Shown here: positions 1 to 9,444 of the stretch, in pieces
Layout of the letters: each line of letters begins with the position of its first letter
Numbering within the stretch: the stretch's first letter is position 1
DNA from: UTPRO1 sp031400185
GTDB taxonomy: Bacteria > Desulfobacterota > Binatia > UTPRO1
NCBI GenBank assembly: GCA_031400185.1
Contig: JANNPN010000460.1
Span: forward strand, 1-60,646
Reading direction: 5' to 3'
DNA: 60,646 bases
Translations under genes and position numbers: made by a program
The notes under the pieces: model-generated
What the model was told of the DNA's origin: nothing
The model's input: only the letters and a program-made list of their open reading frames with translations
Database searches by the model: none

Positions 1-667
1 ATGAAAAACGCGGGCCAGCCGATGCTCTCGGCCAGCACGCCGGCCAGCGGCCCGACGTGGCCTCGATCGTCGCGTACTCGGCGTGTTGCATCAGGGTCGG
101 CGGACGACCCACCGGGTGCTCGCGGAACGGAAGGCCGACGCTCCCGGGGTTCACGATCAGGATGCCGTTGTGCTGGCGGGCCATCTGGAGATGGGTGTGG
201 CCGCCGGCCATGACGGTGCCGCGGCGATGGAGCAGCATCTCGTCGACTTCCTCGGGCGGTGTGGTCGCGAGCAGGTCCTCCATGTGGGAGCGCAGCGTAC
301 CGTGGTAGAGCACGAGCGTCGCGCCATCACCGAGCGGCAGCTCGAGGTTCGGCCTGAACGTGCGGAGGAACGCGACCTCGTCGACGGAGAGCCGGGCGCG
401 GCACCACTCGACGCTGTCCACCACGACCGGAACCTCGGTGTAGCTGTGGATGAGGTCGGGGTTCAGCATGAAGTCGTCGTGGTTCCCGAGTATGCGGTGG
501 GTGGTGCGCTCGCGGAGGAGTTGGATCACGGCGTTCGGCTGCGGCCCGAGCGTCGCGACGTCGCCGAGGCAGATCACTTGATCGCACCCGACGCGATCGA
601 TGTCGGCGAGCACGGCCCGCAAGGCGACCTCGTTGGCGTGAAGGTCCGAAATCAGCGCAATCCGCAT
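1..667 (-). CDS. Metallophosphoesterase (YfcE/MJ0936-like), C-terminus cut by window edge
   Basis: The protein begins MRIALISDLHANEVALRAVL and continues with a GDVATLGP stretch, GNHDDF, and later GHTHLQM and NPGSVGLPF. This is the ordered metal-binding set (D-x-H, GD, GNHD, GHTH) of the small calcineurin-like phosphoesterases, which hydrolyse phosphomono- or diesters in the cytoplasm with a two-metal centre. The ATG at 667 is the natural start because the D-x-H motif follows immediately. The frame stays open to the left edge, so about 222 residues are seen; the family is usually 170-250 residues long, so little is missing. The substrate cannot be told. It is transcribed away from the next gene. 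Confidence 0.85.
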   Translation of the reverse strand, partial: MRIALISDLHANEVALRAVLADIDRVGCDQVICLGDVATLGPQPNAVIQLLRERTTHRILGNHDDFMLNPDLIHSYTEVPVVVDSVEWCRARLSVDEVAFLRTFRPNLELPLGDGATLVLYHGTLRSHMEDLLATTPPEEVDEMLLHRRGTVMAGGHTHLQMARQHNGILIVNPGSVGLPFREHPVGRPPTLMQHAEYATIEATSGRWPACWPRASAGPRFS

Positions 668-968
668 GGTCTATAGATGCCTCGGCGCCGGCTCGCCGGT
701 CCAGCACCTGAAAAAGGGGGCGAAAGAAGGTGCCATGGGGAAGCACGTTGCCGCGCGTCGCGCGAGGACGGCGCGTCTCCTTTTGCAGCAGATTTCATGC
801 GGGTTTAGGTAAGTCAATCGCATCACGCATCGCATCTGCTGCGGCATCATCCGAGTTGCATGGTCCCGTACGTTTTCCGCGTTGAAGTCCACGACGCACC
901 ATGCCATCCAGGTAGTCGCACAATTCAGCGCCGTGGCGCTCCCACCCCACGGGACTACCGGATCCTGG
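668..968. other. Intergenic region between divergent genes
   Basis: About 300 bases with no convincing gene. There is a 9-base inverted repeat, GCAGCAGAT at 785-793 and ATCTGCTGC at 834-842, separated by 40 bases, and AT-richer sequence around 780-830 than in the flanks. This could hold divergent promoters, but I see no clear -35/-10 pair. A TTG at 882 could extend the downstream protein by 29 residues. I prefer the ATG at 969 because a clean signal peptide starts there. Confidence 0.4.
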
Positions 969-3900
969 ATGCTCCTCCCTCTACTGCTGCTCCTCTCCTT
1001 CGTGCTCGTGCACGCGCCCGACGCGGGTGCGGTCGTATTGCCGAGCGGGTTCCAGCAAACGACCGCGTTCTCCGGCCTGACCCAACCGACCGCCGTGCAG
1101 TTCGCGAGCAACGGCCGCGTCTACGTCGCCGAGAAGAGCGGCCTCATCAAGGTCTTCGAGTCGCTCTCCGACACGACCCCGACGATCTTCGCCGACCTCA
1201 CCACCTACACGCACAACTTCTGGGATCGCGGCCTCCTCGGGCTCGCGCTGCACCCGAACTTTCCCGCGACGCCGTACGTGTACGTGCTCTACGCGTTCGA
1301 CCACAAACCCGGTTCGGCGACGCCGACCTGGGGCACGCCCGGCGCGATCTCCGACCCCTGTCCGAGCCCTCCGGGTGACACCGCCGACGGCTGCGTCGTG
1401 CTCGGGCGCGTGTCGCGTCTCACGGCGGTCGGCGACCAGATGCTCGCGAACAGCGAGCAGGTGTTCATCGAGAACTACTGCCAGCAGTACCCGAGCCATT
1501 CGATCGGCACGCTGGCATTCGGCGCCGACGGCGCCCTCTACGTGAGCGGCGGCGACGGCGCGAGCTTCAACTTCGTCGATTACGGCCAGAAGGGGTACCC
1601 GCAGAAGAACCCCTGCGATGACCCGCCGACCGGGATCGGCACGACGCTCGCGCCGCCGACGTCCGAGGGCGGCGCGCTCCGTAGTCAGGACCTCCTCACG
1701 GCCGCCGACCCGCAGAGCTACGACGGCACCGTGCTGCGCCTCGATCCCGTGACCGGCACGCCGATGCCCGACAATCCGCTCGTCGGCGGCACGACGGTCG
1801 CCGACGACCCGATCATCGCGTACGGCCTCCGCAACCCGTTCCGCATGACGACGCGTCCCGGCACGAACGAGATCTGGGTCGGCGACGTCGGCTGGAACGA
1901 GTGGGAGGAGATCAATCGCGTCGCGGCGACCGGCGACATCTCGATCGAGAATTTCGGGTGGCCTTGCTACGAGGGCATCGGCAAACAGCCCGGCTATGAC
2001 GCCGCCAACCTGAACCTCTGCGAGGGCCTGTACGGCGCGCCCGGAACCGCCACCGACCCCTTCTACGCCTACAAGCACAGCGCCAAGGTCGTGCCCGACG
2101 AGGCCTGCGGGACGGGCAGCTCGTCCGTCACCGGCCTCGCCTTCTACGGGACCGGCGCGTACCCGACGAGCTACGACGGCGCGCTCTTCTTCGCCGACTA
2201 CGCGCGGAACTGCATCTGGACGGTGCCGCTCGGCCCGGACGGCGATCCGGACCTCGCGAGTCGCTTCACGTTCGCGTCGGCGGCGGCGACGCCCGTCGAC
2301 CTGAAGATCGGCCCGAACGGCGACCTCTTCTACGTCGACATAAGCGGCGGCAACGTCTTCCGCATCCGCTACACCGCCGGGACCGAGCCGCCGGTCGCGG
2401 CAATCGACGTCAACAAGACCGACGGACCGACGCCGCTCGTCGTGCAGTTCGACGGCTCGGGATCGTTCGACCCCGATCCCGGCGACACGCTCGCCTACAG
2501 CTGGGACCTCGACGGCAACGGCACCTTCGGCGACTCGACGCTGGTCGCGCCGAGCCGCACGTACAGCACGGCCGGCACCTACAAACCGAAACTCCGCGTG
2601 ACCGACCCGCACGGCGCGACCGCCCTCGCGTCCGTCACCATCACCGCGGGGAACACGCGCCCGACCGCGACGATCCTCACCCCGTCGGCGTCGACGACCT
2701 GGCACGCGGGGAGCGTCATCGGCTTCTCCGGGTCCGCGACCGATCCGCAACAGGGCACGCTCGGCTCGTCGGCGCTCACGTGGACGCTCGTGCTGCACCA
2801 CTGCCCAGCGAACTGCCACGAGCACACGGTGCAGTCGTTCACCGGCGCGAGCGGCTCGTTCATTGCGCCCGAGCACGAGTACCCGACGCACCTCGAGCTG
2901 CGACTCACCGCGACCGACGCAGGTGGGCTCACCGACACGAAGAGCGTCTTCCTCTATCCGCAGACGGTCGACTTGACGCTCGCGAGCGACCCGCCCGGTC
3001 TCGTCCTGGCCGCGGGTCCCGAGGAGAACACGACACCGTTCGTCCGCACCGAAATCGTCGGCTCGACGGTGTCGCTGTCGGCGCCGTCGCCGCAAACGCT
3101 GAACGGGAACGCCTACACGTTCGTGTCGTGGTCGGACGGCGGCGCGCGGAGCCACGAGGTCACGGCGCCCGCGAACGCCACGAGCTATGTGGCGCTCTTC
3201 GAGCTCGCGTGCGGCAACTGCGACGACGCGGACGTCTGCACGACGGACGCGTGCGACCCGGAGGACGGCTGCACGCACACCGCGGTCGCCGGCTGCTGCA
3301 CGACGAACGTCCAGTGCGACGACGGTCTCGCCTGCAACGGCGCCGAGACGTGCGAGACCGGGACGCACACCTGCATCCCCGGCGGTCTCACCTGCCCTCC
3401 GACGGCGACCGCGACCCCCTCGGCAACCGCGACCCGTACGCCTACGCCGACGACGACGCCGACGCGCACGGCCACCCGCACCGCGACCCCGACGCGCACG
3501 CGGACCCCAACGCCGACGCGCACCGCGACGCCGACGATCTCCCGCACGCCGACCCCGACGCGGACGGCGTCTCCGACGCGTACCGTCACGCCGACTGCGA
3601 CGATCTCCCGGACGCCGACGCCCACGCGGACCGCCTCTCCGACGCGGACCGCTTCGCCCACGCGGACCGCGTCGCCCACGGGGACCGCGTCGCCTACGGG
3701 GACCGCGTCGCCCACGGGGACCGCGTCGCCCACTGGGACCGCGACCGCCGTACCGACCGCGAGCCCGACGGCGACGGTAACCGCGTCGGCGAGTCCGACC
3801 GGGACCGCAACGCGAACGGCGACGCCGACCGTGAGCGCCACTGCGACGACCACCCCGACCGCCACCGGCACCGTGAGCGCCACCGCGACGCTCACGGTGA

Positions 3901-5921
3901 CACCGACCCCCACCGCAACGATCACCGTGACGCCGAGCGCGACGCACACCACGACCCCGACGCCAACCGCGACGGCGACCGCCACCAGCACCGCGACTCC
4001 GACGGCGTCCGCAACCGCAACCGCGACCCCCGTGCCGACCGCCACCGCGACGGCGACGACGACCGCGCTCCCGAGCAGCACGGGGACCACGACCGCCACG
4101 CCGACGCCAACCCGCACCACGACGGCCACGCCCACGGCCGCCCCAACCACGACGCCGACGGTGAGCCCTACCGCGACCGCCACGCCGACCGCGGTCGCCA
4201 CCGCCACCACGACCGCAACGGTCACGGCGGTGCCGACGACCACGTCGACCGCGACCACGACGGCGACCGCGACGCCGGTCGCAACCGCCACTGTCACCTC
4301 GACCCGGAGTGCCACGCCGACGCAGACCGCGACGCCCGTCCCGACCGCGACGACGACGACGACGACGACGCCGCTGCCGAGCCCGACCGCGACGCCGACC
4401 GCGCTGCCGACGGTCACCGTGACGGCGACCGTGATTCCGACGACGACTGCGACGGCGACGGCGCTGCCTACCACGACGCAGACGCCGCCGCCGGCGGTCA
4501 CCGCGACACCGACGCCCGGTCCCGCGGTCGGCGGATGCGCCGGCGCCGTCGGCATCCCCGCCGCGGGCGGCACGTTCACCGGTACGACGAGCGGCACCAG
4601 CACGCTCGCCGGCGCCTGCGCCGACAGCGGGTCCGCGCCCGAGCGCGTCTTCGCATGGACGCCGGCCGTCTCGGGTCTCGCGACGATCCAGACCTGCAAC
4701 GGCGACGCGACGAGCTACGACTCGGTCGTCTATCTGCGCTCGATCGATTGCGCGAGCGGCCCGGAGGTCGCGTGCAACGACGACGCCGCCGGCTGCTTCA
4801 CGAGCGAGCCGAACGACCACCACGCCTCGCGGCTGACGGCGAACGTCGTCGCGGGCCGCACGTACTTCATCGTGGTCGACGGCTACGCGACGAGCAGCGG
4901 CGACTTCAGCCTGACGGTCACGCCGCCCGCCGCGGGCGGCCCGTCACCGACGCCGACGCCCGTGACCGGCGCCTGCCAGAACCCGACGGTGATCCCGCCG
5001 GACGGCGGCTCGTTCAGCGGCACGACGAGCGGTGGCAGCACGCTCGCGGGCACCTGCGCCAACAGCATCGACGCGCCAGAGCGCGTGTTCCAGTGGACGC
5101 CGTCGGTGTCGGGCGCCGCGCTCATCCAGACCTGCAACGGTACCGACACGGCCTACGACACGGTCATGTACCTGCGCCACGGCGACTGCGCCGCCGGTCC
5201 CGAGATCGTCTGCAACGACGACGCGGCCGGCTGCTTCACGAGCGAGCCGAACGACCACCACGCCTCGCGCCTCACCGCCAACGTGATCGCGGGCGAAACG
5301 TACTTCATCGTCGTCGACGGCTACGCGACGAGCGCCGGCGACTTCCAGCTGTCGGTCCAGCCGCCCGCGACCGGTCCGACCGCGGCCGCGACGACGACGC
5401 CGCTGCCCATCACGACGCCAAACGCGACGACCACGGCGGTCGCGGCGAGCCCGACCGCGGCCGGCCCCACTCCGACGGGGGGTGCCCCGCAGCCGACGCC
5501 GACGAGCACGCCGGTGACCGGCACGTGCACCGCGCCGATCGTGCTGCCCGCGGCGGGCGGCACGTTCACGGGCACGACCGAGGGGACGAGCGCGCTCGCC
5601 GGCAACTGCGCGTCGAGCAACCAGGCCCCCGAGGTCGTCTTCGCGTGGACGCCATCGACCTCCGGCTTCGCGTTCATCAACACCTGCGGCGCCGGCACGA
5701 GCTACGACACGGTGATGTACGTTCGCACCGGCACGTGCGGCGGAGCCGAAGCCACGTGCAACGACGACACGCAGGGATGTACGACCGGCGAGCCGAGCCT
5801 CTACCACGGCTCGCAGGTATCGCTGGCCGTGACGGCTGGCGAGACGTATCTGATCGTCGTCGACGGCTATGCCGAGCGTCGCGGCACGTTCAGCCTGAGC
5901 GTCACCCCGCCGCCGCTGTAG
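969..5921 (+). CDS. Secreted PQQ-dependent sugar dehydrogenase-like protein with PKD, Cys-rich, Thr/Pro-rich and three PPC-like domains
   Basis: The 1650-residue protein starts with a signal peptide (MLLPLLLLLSF... ending DAGA). Residues about 20-475 form a GSDH/Asd-type six-bladed propeller: GLLGLALHPNF carries the likely catalytic His, and YGLRNPFRM and VGDVGWNEWEEIN are typical of PQQ-binding aldose dehydrogenases, which oxidise sugars in the periplasm. Residues about 476-561 are a PKD domain (SGSFDPDPGDTLAYSWDLDG). Residues about 747-811 are Cys-rich (CNDG/CDDG type), followed by a Thr/Pro-rich linker of about 370 residues. Three homologous PPC-like beta-sandwich modules follow (about 1188-1320, 1334-1467, 1518-1650), each with CNDD and YFIVVDGYA-like motifs. 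The dehydrogenase activity is family inference. The C-terminal array suggests surface attachment or polymer binding. The linker generates long spurious reading frames on both strands. Confidence 0.82.
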   Translation: MLLPLLLLLSFVLVHAPDAGAVVLPSGFQQTTAFSGLTQPTAVQFASNGRVYVAEKSGLIKVFESLSDTTPTIFADLTTYTHNFWDRGLLGLALHPNFPATPYVYVLYAFDHKPGSATPTWGTPGAISDPCPSPPGDTADGCVVLGRVSRLTAVGDQMLANSEQVFIENYCQQYPSHSIGTLAFGADGALYVSGGDGASFNFVDYGQKGYPQKNPCDDPPTGIGTTLAPPTSEGGALRSQDLLTAADPQSYDGTVLRLDPVTGTPMPDNPLVGGTTVADDPIIAYGLRNPFRMTTRPGTNEIWVGDVGWNEWEEINRVAATGDISIENFGWPCYEGIGKQPGYDAANLNLCEGLYGAPGTATDPFYAYKHSAKVVPDEACGTGSSSVTGLAFYGTGAYPTSYDGALFFADYARNCIWTVPLGPDGDPDLASRFTFASAAATPVDLKIGPNGDLFYVDISGGNVFRIRYTAGTEPPVAAIDVNKTDGPTPLVVQFDGSGSFDPDPGDTLAYSWDLDGNGTFGDSTLVAPSRTYSTAGTYKPKLRVTDPHGATALASVTITAGNTRPTATILTPSASTTWHAGSVIGFSGSATDPQQGTLGSSALTWTLVLHHCPANCHEHTVQSFTGASGSFIAPEHEYPTHLELRLTATDAGGLTDTKSVFLYPQTVDLTLASDPPGLVLAAGPEENTTPFVRTEIVGSTVSLSAPSPQTLNGNAYTFVSWSDGGARSHEVTAPANATSYVALFELACGNCDDADVCTTDACDPEDGCTHTAVAGCCTTNVQCDDGLACNGAETCETGTHTCIPGGLTCPPTATATPSATATRTPTPTTTPTRTATRTATPTRTRTPTPTRTATPTISRTPTPTRTASPTRTVTPTATISRTPTPTRTASPTRTASPTRTASPTGTASPTGTASPTGTASPTGTATAVPTASPTATVTASASPTGTATRTATPTVSATATTTPTATGTVSATATLTVTPTPTATITVTPSATHTTTPTPTATATATSTATPTASATATATPVPTATATATTTALPSSTGTTTATPTPTRTTTATPTAAPTTTPTVSPTATATPTAVATATTTATVTAVPTTTSTATTTATATPVATATVTSTRSATPTQTATPVPTATTTTTTTPLPSPTATPTALPTVTVTATVIPTTTATATALPTTTQTPPPAVTATPTPGPAVGGCAGAVGIPAAGGTFTGTTSGTSTLAGACADSGSAPERVFAWTPAVSGLATIQTCNGDATSYDSVVYLRSIDCASGPEVACNDDAAGCFTSEPNDHHASRLTANVVAGRTYFIVVDGYATSSGDFSLTVTPPAAGGPSPTPTPVTGACQNPTVIPPDGGSFSGTTSGGSTLAGTCANSIDAPERVFQWTPSVSGAALIQTCNGTDTAYDTVMYLRHGDCAAGPEIVCNDDAAGCFTSEPNDHHASRLTANVIAGETYFIVVDGYATSAGDFQLSVQPPATGPTAAATTTPLPITTPNATTTAVAASPTAAGPTPTGGAPQPTPTSTPVTGTCTAPIVLPAAGGTFTGTTEGTSALAGNCASSNQAPEVVFAWTPSTSGFAFINTCGAGTSYDTVMYVRTGTCGGAEATCNDDTQGCTTGEPSLYHGSQVSLAVTAGETYLIVVDGYAERRGTFSLSVTPPPL
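3630..3737 (+). repeat. Six tandem 18-bp units in the Thr/Pro linker
   Basis: Six consecutive 18-base units of the form accgcgtcgcccacgggg start at 3630, 3648, 3666, 3684, 3702 and 3720. Each encodes TASPTR or TASPTG. Units 3-6 are nearly identical at DNA level (unit 4 differs by one base, unit 6 by one), which points to recent slippage or unequal recombination inside a larger Thr/Pro-rich tract running from about 3400 to 4520. Confidence 0.9.
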
Positions 5922-5945
5922 GGAGGCCGCCGGCGTCGCTCCGGC

Positions 5946-6995
5946 TCACTTCGCCGGGACGATGCCCTGCTCGATCATCGTGCGCGCGGTGTCGAGGATG
6001 CTGTCGCGGACCGGACGCATGCGCCAGCCGAGCTCGCGTTGCGCCTTCGCCGAGCTCACGAGCTCGCGGCGCCCGACGAACGTCATGGCGAGATTCACCG
6101 CTTTGTCGAACCAGGCGATGATCCACATGAGGAAATAGGGAAGCTTGCCCGTCGGGACGCGATAGCCGCGCGGGTTGTACTCGGCGGCGAGGATCTTCGC
6201 GATGTCCTGCACCCAGATGTGCTCGCCGGCGCAGATGTAGCGGTTGCCGGGAGCCTCGGGTCGCTCCATCGCGAGACGGTGCGCGGTCGCGACGTCGCGC
6301 ACGTCGACCGGCGCGAAGCCGATCTCGGGACAGGCGGGCATGTCGCGGACCATGAGCTTCCGGATGAGCTCGCCCGAGGTGCCCTGGTCGGCGTTCAGAA
6401 GCGGACCCAGGACGAAGCCCGGATTGATGACGGCGAGCTCGAAGCGCTGGCTCGGCGGAAGCTTCGCCACGAGATCCCACGCCGCGCGCTCGGCGAGCGT
6501 CTTGCTCTTCGGATAGGGATCGCAGTGGGCGGGATCCGACCAGTCGTCCTCGGTACGGACCTTGTCCTGCCCTTGCGTGTGGCCGAACGCGACCGCCGCG
6601 ACCGACGACGTCATCACGACCCGTTTCACGGTGCCCGACGCCGCGCACGCCTTCAGCACGCGCGTCGCGCCGTCGACCGCCGGGCGGATGAGCTCGTTCT
6701 CGTCCTTCGGCACCTCCGGCGGAAACGGCGATGCGACGTGCTGGACGTAGGTGCAGCCCGCAACCGCCTCGTTCCAGCCCGCGTCGGAGCTGAGGTTCGC
6801 CTCGACGAGCTCGAGCGCGCCGCCCATCTGGCTCGCCATGCGGCGGAGGTGCTCGGTCTTCGCGGCGTCCGCGAGGCTGCGAACGGTGCCGCGGACGCGG
6901 TAGCCCTGCTCCATCAGCTCGCGGATGCAGTGACCCGCGATGTAGCCGGTGGCGCCCGTCACCAGCACCAATGGCTTCGTTTGGTCGGCGGTCAT
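5946..6995 (-). CDS. NAD(P)-dependent epimerase/dihydroflavonol reductase-like SDR
   Basis: The 349-residue protein opens with LVLVTGATGYIAGHCI, the extended-SDR nucleotide-binding glycine motif, and has YPKSK (catalytic Tyr-x3-Lys) after a TSSVAAVAFG segment. The layout matches the dihydroflavonol-4-reductase/aldehyde-reductase branch, cytoplasmic NAD(P)H carbonyl reductases. I place the start at 6995 because AAGGAGG lies eight bases before that ATG; the open frame continues upstream but without a ribosome site. It is divergent from a TetR regulator across 79 bases that contain a palindrome, so it is probably that regulator's target. The substrate is unknown. Confidence 0.85.
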   Translation of the reverse strand: MTADQTKPLVLVTGATGYIAGHCIRELMEQGYRVRGTVRSLADAAKTEHLRRMASQMGGALELVEANLSSDAGWNEAVAGCTYVQHVASPFPPEVPKDENELIRPAVDGATRVLKACAASGTVKRVVMTSSVAAVAFGHTQGQDKVRTEDDWSDPAHCDPYPKSKTLAERAAWDLVAKLPPSQRFELAVINPGFVLGPLLNADQGTSGELIRKLMVRDMPACPEIGFAPVDVRDVATAHRLAMERPEAPGNRYICAGEHIWVQDIAKILAAEYNPRGYRVPTGKLPYFLMWIIAWFDKAVNLAMTFVGRRELVSSAKAQRELGWRMRPVRDSILDTARTMIEQGIVPAK

Positions 6996-7038
6996 GCGAT
7001 CGTCCTCCTTCGACACCGTGGTTGGGTCGCGCGGGAAG

Positions 7039-7064
7039 TTGACAGTATGACCAGTTATTGTCAA
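7039..7064. promoter_or_regulatory. Candidate TetR operator/promoter between divergent SDR and tetR
   Basis: An AT-rich 26-base segment begins TTGACA and ends with its exact inverse TGTCAA. It lies in the 79-base gap between the two divergent genes. TTGACA could also be a -35 box for the plus-strand regulator. Palindromes in such gaps are the usual TetR operator arrangement, so joint autorepression and SDR repression is the likely use. The inner arms match only partly. Confidence 0.5.
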
Positions 7065-7074
7065 GTTCGTCTGC

Positions 7075-7725
7075 ATGGCCGGCTCTGCCCTGGCGCCCCG
7101 TCCGACCCGCCGCGATGCCACCCGCGAGGCGATCCTCGCCGCCGGCCTTCGCTGCTTCGGCCGTGACGGCTATCGTCGGACCGCCCTCGACCGGATCGCC
7201 CGCGAGGCCGGCATCTCCCGCGCCGCCCTCTATCTCCACTTCGCCAACAAGGAGGAGCTGTTCCGTGCCCTCGTCGACGACCTGCACGCGCGCGCGCTCA
7301 CCGATGCGAGCGCCGCCGCGCACGGCGACGGCCCCCTCGTCGACCGGCTGACCGCCGCCATGGTCGCCAAAACCGCCCGCTTCTTCGACCTGCTCCGCGC
7401 ATCCGAGCACGCCGAGGAGTTCCTCGACGAGAACCACCGGCTCTGCGGCGAGATCTCCTCGACCTGCGCCGCCAAGCACGCTCGGCTGCTCGCGCGCATG
7501 ATCGCGGCGGCCGCCGCAGCCGGCGAGATCTCACTGGCTGCGATCGGAGTCTCCGCGACCCAGATGGCCGAGCTGCTTCTCGACACCGCGGAAGGCATCA
7601 AGACCCGCCACCGTACGATCCTGTCGTCGGAAGCGTATCGGCGCCGTCTCGGAGAGTCCGTCCGCATCCTGCTCGCGGGGCTCGACCGTCCGTCCCTCGC
7701 GAAGCGGCGCCGACCGCGCGCCTGA
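7075..7725 (+). CDS. TetR/AcrR-family transcriptional regulator
   Basis: The 216-residue protein has the classic N-terminal helix-turn-helix at about residues 13-60: TREAILAAGLRCFGRDGYRRT, followed by IAREAGISRAALYLHFANKEEL. The remaining residues are an all-helical ligand-binding and dimer domain without recognisable ligand class. Its ATG is only 11 bases from the end of the palindrome at 7039-7064, so binding there would block its own transcription as well as that of the divergent SDR. The inducer is unknown. Confidence 0.92.
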   Translation: MAGSALAPRPTRRDATREAILAAGLRCFGRDGYRRTALDRIAREAGISRAALYLHFANKEELFRALVDDLHARALTDASAAAHGDGPLVDRLTAAMVAKTARFFDLLRASEHAEEFLDENHRLCGEISSTCAAKHARLLARMIAAAAAAGEISLAAIGVSATQMAELLLDTAEGIKTRHRTILSSEAYRRRLGESVRILLAGLDRPSLAKRRRPRA

Positions 7726-7886
7726 GGAGCCCACATTCACTCGGTCGGCGTCGCAGCTACACCGGCAGCGACAGCCGCTCCGGATCGACGACGAAGGAAC
7801 GCACCAGCTCTGCGTGCCGCGGGACACCGTCGCGGCGATCACCTACGCCACGATCGTACCGCATCCGGAGAGCACCGCGGCAGCGC

Positions 7887-9380
7887 TCACCCGTCGTCGA
7901 ACGCCTCGGCCAGGCGGACGATGCCCGCCCGGATGTCCGCTTCGGGGAGCGCGCCGTGGCCGACCAGCAGCGCTGCGCGCTCCGGAGGCCGGAGGTGGAG
8001 CCCGGTCGTCGAGTAGATGCCGACCTCGCGCGCGGCGGCGCGGCGGACGAGGCGCTCGACCGTCGCGGAGGCCGAGCGCCTCGGCACGAGCATGACGTGC
8101 AGTCCCGCCGCAGCGCCCGCGACGCGCACCCGGTCCCCGAGGTGCTCGGCGATCGCGGCGAGGAGCGTCGCGCGCCGGCTCGCGTGGCGGCGCCGCGTGC
8201 GGCGGAGGTGCACCTCGAGGTGGCCGCCCACGATGAAGTCGGCGAGCACACGCTGGCCGAAGCTCGCCGAACCGAGGTCGGCGGCCGTCTTGGCCATCGT
8301 CACCGCGCGCACCAGCGCGCGCGGTACGACGAGGTACCCGAGACGCAGCGCGGGGGCCAGGATCTTCGAAAAGCTCCCCACGTAGAAGACCCGGCCGGCA
8401 CCATCGAGCCCGTGGAGCGTCTCGAGCGGCGCGCCGGCGTACCGATACTCGCTGTCGTAGTCATCCTCGACGACGTACGCGCCCGCCTGCCGCGCCCAGT
8501 CGAGGAGCGCCAGGCGGCGTGCAAGCGGCAACACCGCGCCGGTCGGGAACTGGTGCGCAGGCGTGACATAGACGAGCCGCGGGCGGCGCCGCGACGCCGC
8601 GAGCCGCGCGACATCGAGCCCCGCCGCGTCGACGCGGATCGGTACGAGCGCGGCGCGCGCGGCCTCGAACGCCTGGCGCGCCCCGGCGTAGTGCGGTTCC
8701 TCCAGCGCAACGGCGTCCCCCGGCTCGAGCAGGAGGGTGGCCACGACACCGAGCGCTTGCTGCGAGCCGTTCGTCACGATCACCTGATCGGCGTCGCAGA
8801 CGAGGCCGCGCCAGCGCGTCAGGTGGTCGGCGATCGCGGCGCGGAGCTCGTGCAGGCCGGCCGAGTGCGCGTAGTCGAGAGCCGCCGCGTCGTCGAGTCG
8901 AGCGTGGCGTCGAACGAGACGCGCCCACACCGCGTGCGGGAAGTCGCGCCACGACGGCCGGCCGCACGTGAAGTCGTACCGGAGGCCGGGCTTGGTCGCG
9001 GTCCAGGACGCACCCCGCGCGGCCAGGTGCCGGCCGGCGCGCGAAAGGCGCGGCGCGATCGGCGACGGTGCCGTGCGTCGGCTCACTCGCGCGTCCGCCA
9101 CGCGTTCGTTCGTGGGTAGCTCGGACGCGACGTACGTCCCGGACCCGACGCGGCCGACCGCGTAGCCCTCGTCGACGAGCTGCGCATACGCGAGCACCAC
9201 GCGATTGCGGGCTACGCCGGTGTCCGACGCTACGATGCGGGTCGCGGGGAGGCGCGCGCCCGGCCGGATCCGGCCCATGAGGATCGCCCGCCGAAGCGAC
9301 CGATAGAGCTGACGGTAGAGCGGACCGCGGCCGTCCAGCGCCTCGAGCTGCACGGCAAATTGGATCTCATGAACTTTCAC
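7887..9380 (-). CDS. MocR-type regulator: GntR winged helix fused to PLP aminotransferase domain
   Basis: The 497-residue protein has an N-terminal GntR winged helix (residues about 12-85: GPLYRQLYRSLRRAI, GARLPATRIVA, VGSGTYVA). A fold-type I aminotransferase domain follows, with YVVEDDYDSEYRY and the PLP lysine in VGSFSKILAPALRLGYLV. This is the MocR/GabR/PdxR architecture, in which the PLP domain senses amines or vitamers instead of making product. The start is GTG at 9380; no in-frame ATG lies nearby. It is divergent from a small SnoaL-like gene. The regulon is not evident. Confidence 0.88.
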   Translation of the reverse strand: MKVHEIQFAVQLEALDGRGPLYRQLYRSLRRAILMGRIRPGARLPATRIVASDTGVARNRVVLAYAQLVDEGYAVGRVGSGTYVASELPTNERVADARVSRRTAPSPIAPRLSRAGRHLAARGASWTATKPGLRYDFTCGRPSWRDFPHAVWARLVRRHARLDDAAALDYAHSAGLHELRAAIADHLTRWRGLVCDADQVIVTNGSQQALGVVATLLLEPGDAVALEEPHYAGARQAFEAARAALVPIRVDAAGLDVARLAASRRRPRLVYVTPAHQFPTGAVLPLARRLALLDWARQAGAYVVEDDYDSEYRYAGAPLETLHGLDGAGRVFYVGSFSKILAPALRLGYLVVPRALVRAVTMAKTAADLGSASFGQRVLADFIVGGHLEVHLRRTRRRHASRRATLLAAIAEHLGDRVRVAGAAAGLHVMLVPRRSASATVERLVRRAAAREVGIYSTTGLHLRPPERAALLVGHGALPEADIRAGIVRLAEAFDDG

Positions 9381-9406
9381 GAATTGGAAGCTTGTTCAGG
9401 GCCAAT
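9357..9406. promoter_or_regulatory. Candidate MocR binding repeats
   Basis: AATTGGA occurs at 9358-9364 and again at 9382-9388, with an inverse CCAAT at 9402-9406. The repeats straddle the MocR start codon and precede the divergent SnoaL-like gene. MocR proteins commonly bind direct repeats near their own start, so this is a plausible autoregulatory site, but short matches like this can arise by chance. Confidence 0.3.
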
Positions 9407-9444
9407 CGACCGCGTAGTCGGCGACGTCAGGAGGAGCCCCATCG

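Noticed and set aside
981..4823. A 1280-residue minus-strand open frame rich in Arg/Gly
   Set aside because: It is the antisense shadow of the same GC-rich repeat; the plus frame has a signal peptide and recognisable domains.
2780..6121. A 1113-residue plus-strand open frame rich in Asp/Arg/His over the PQQ dehydrogenase gene
   Set aside because: It is the shadow of the Thr/Pro-rich coding repeat in another frame; it has no start signal, no domain and extreme composition.
7757..7861. Possible 34-residue minus-strand remnant ending in ELVRSFVVDPERLSLPV between tetR and mocR
   Set aside because: Too short and with no recognisable family or ribosome site; it may be chance coding in GC-rich DNA.
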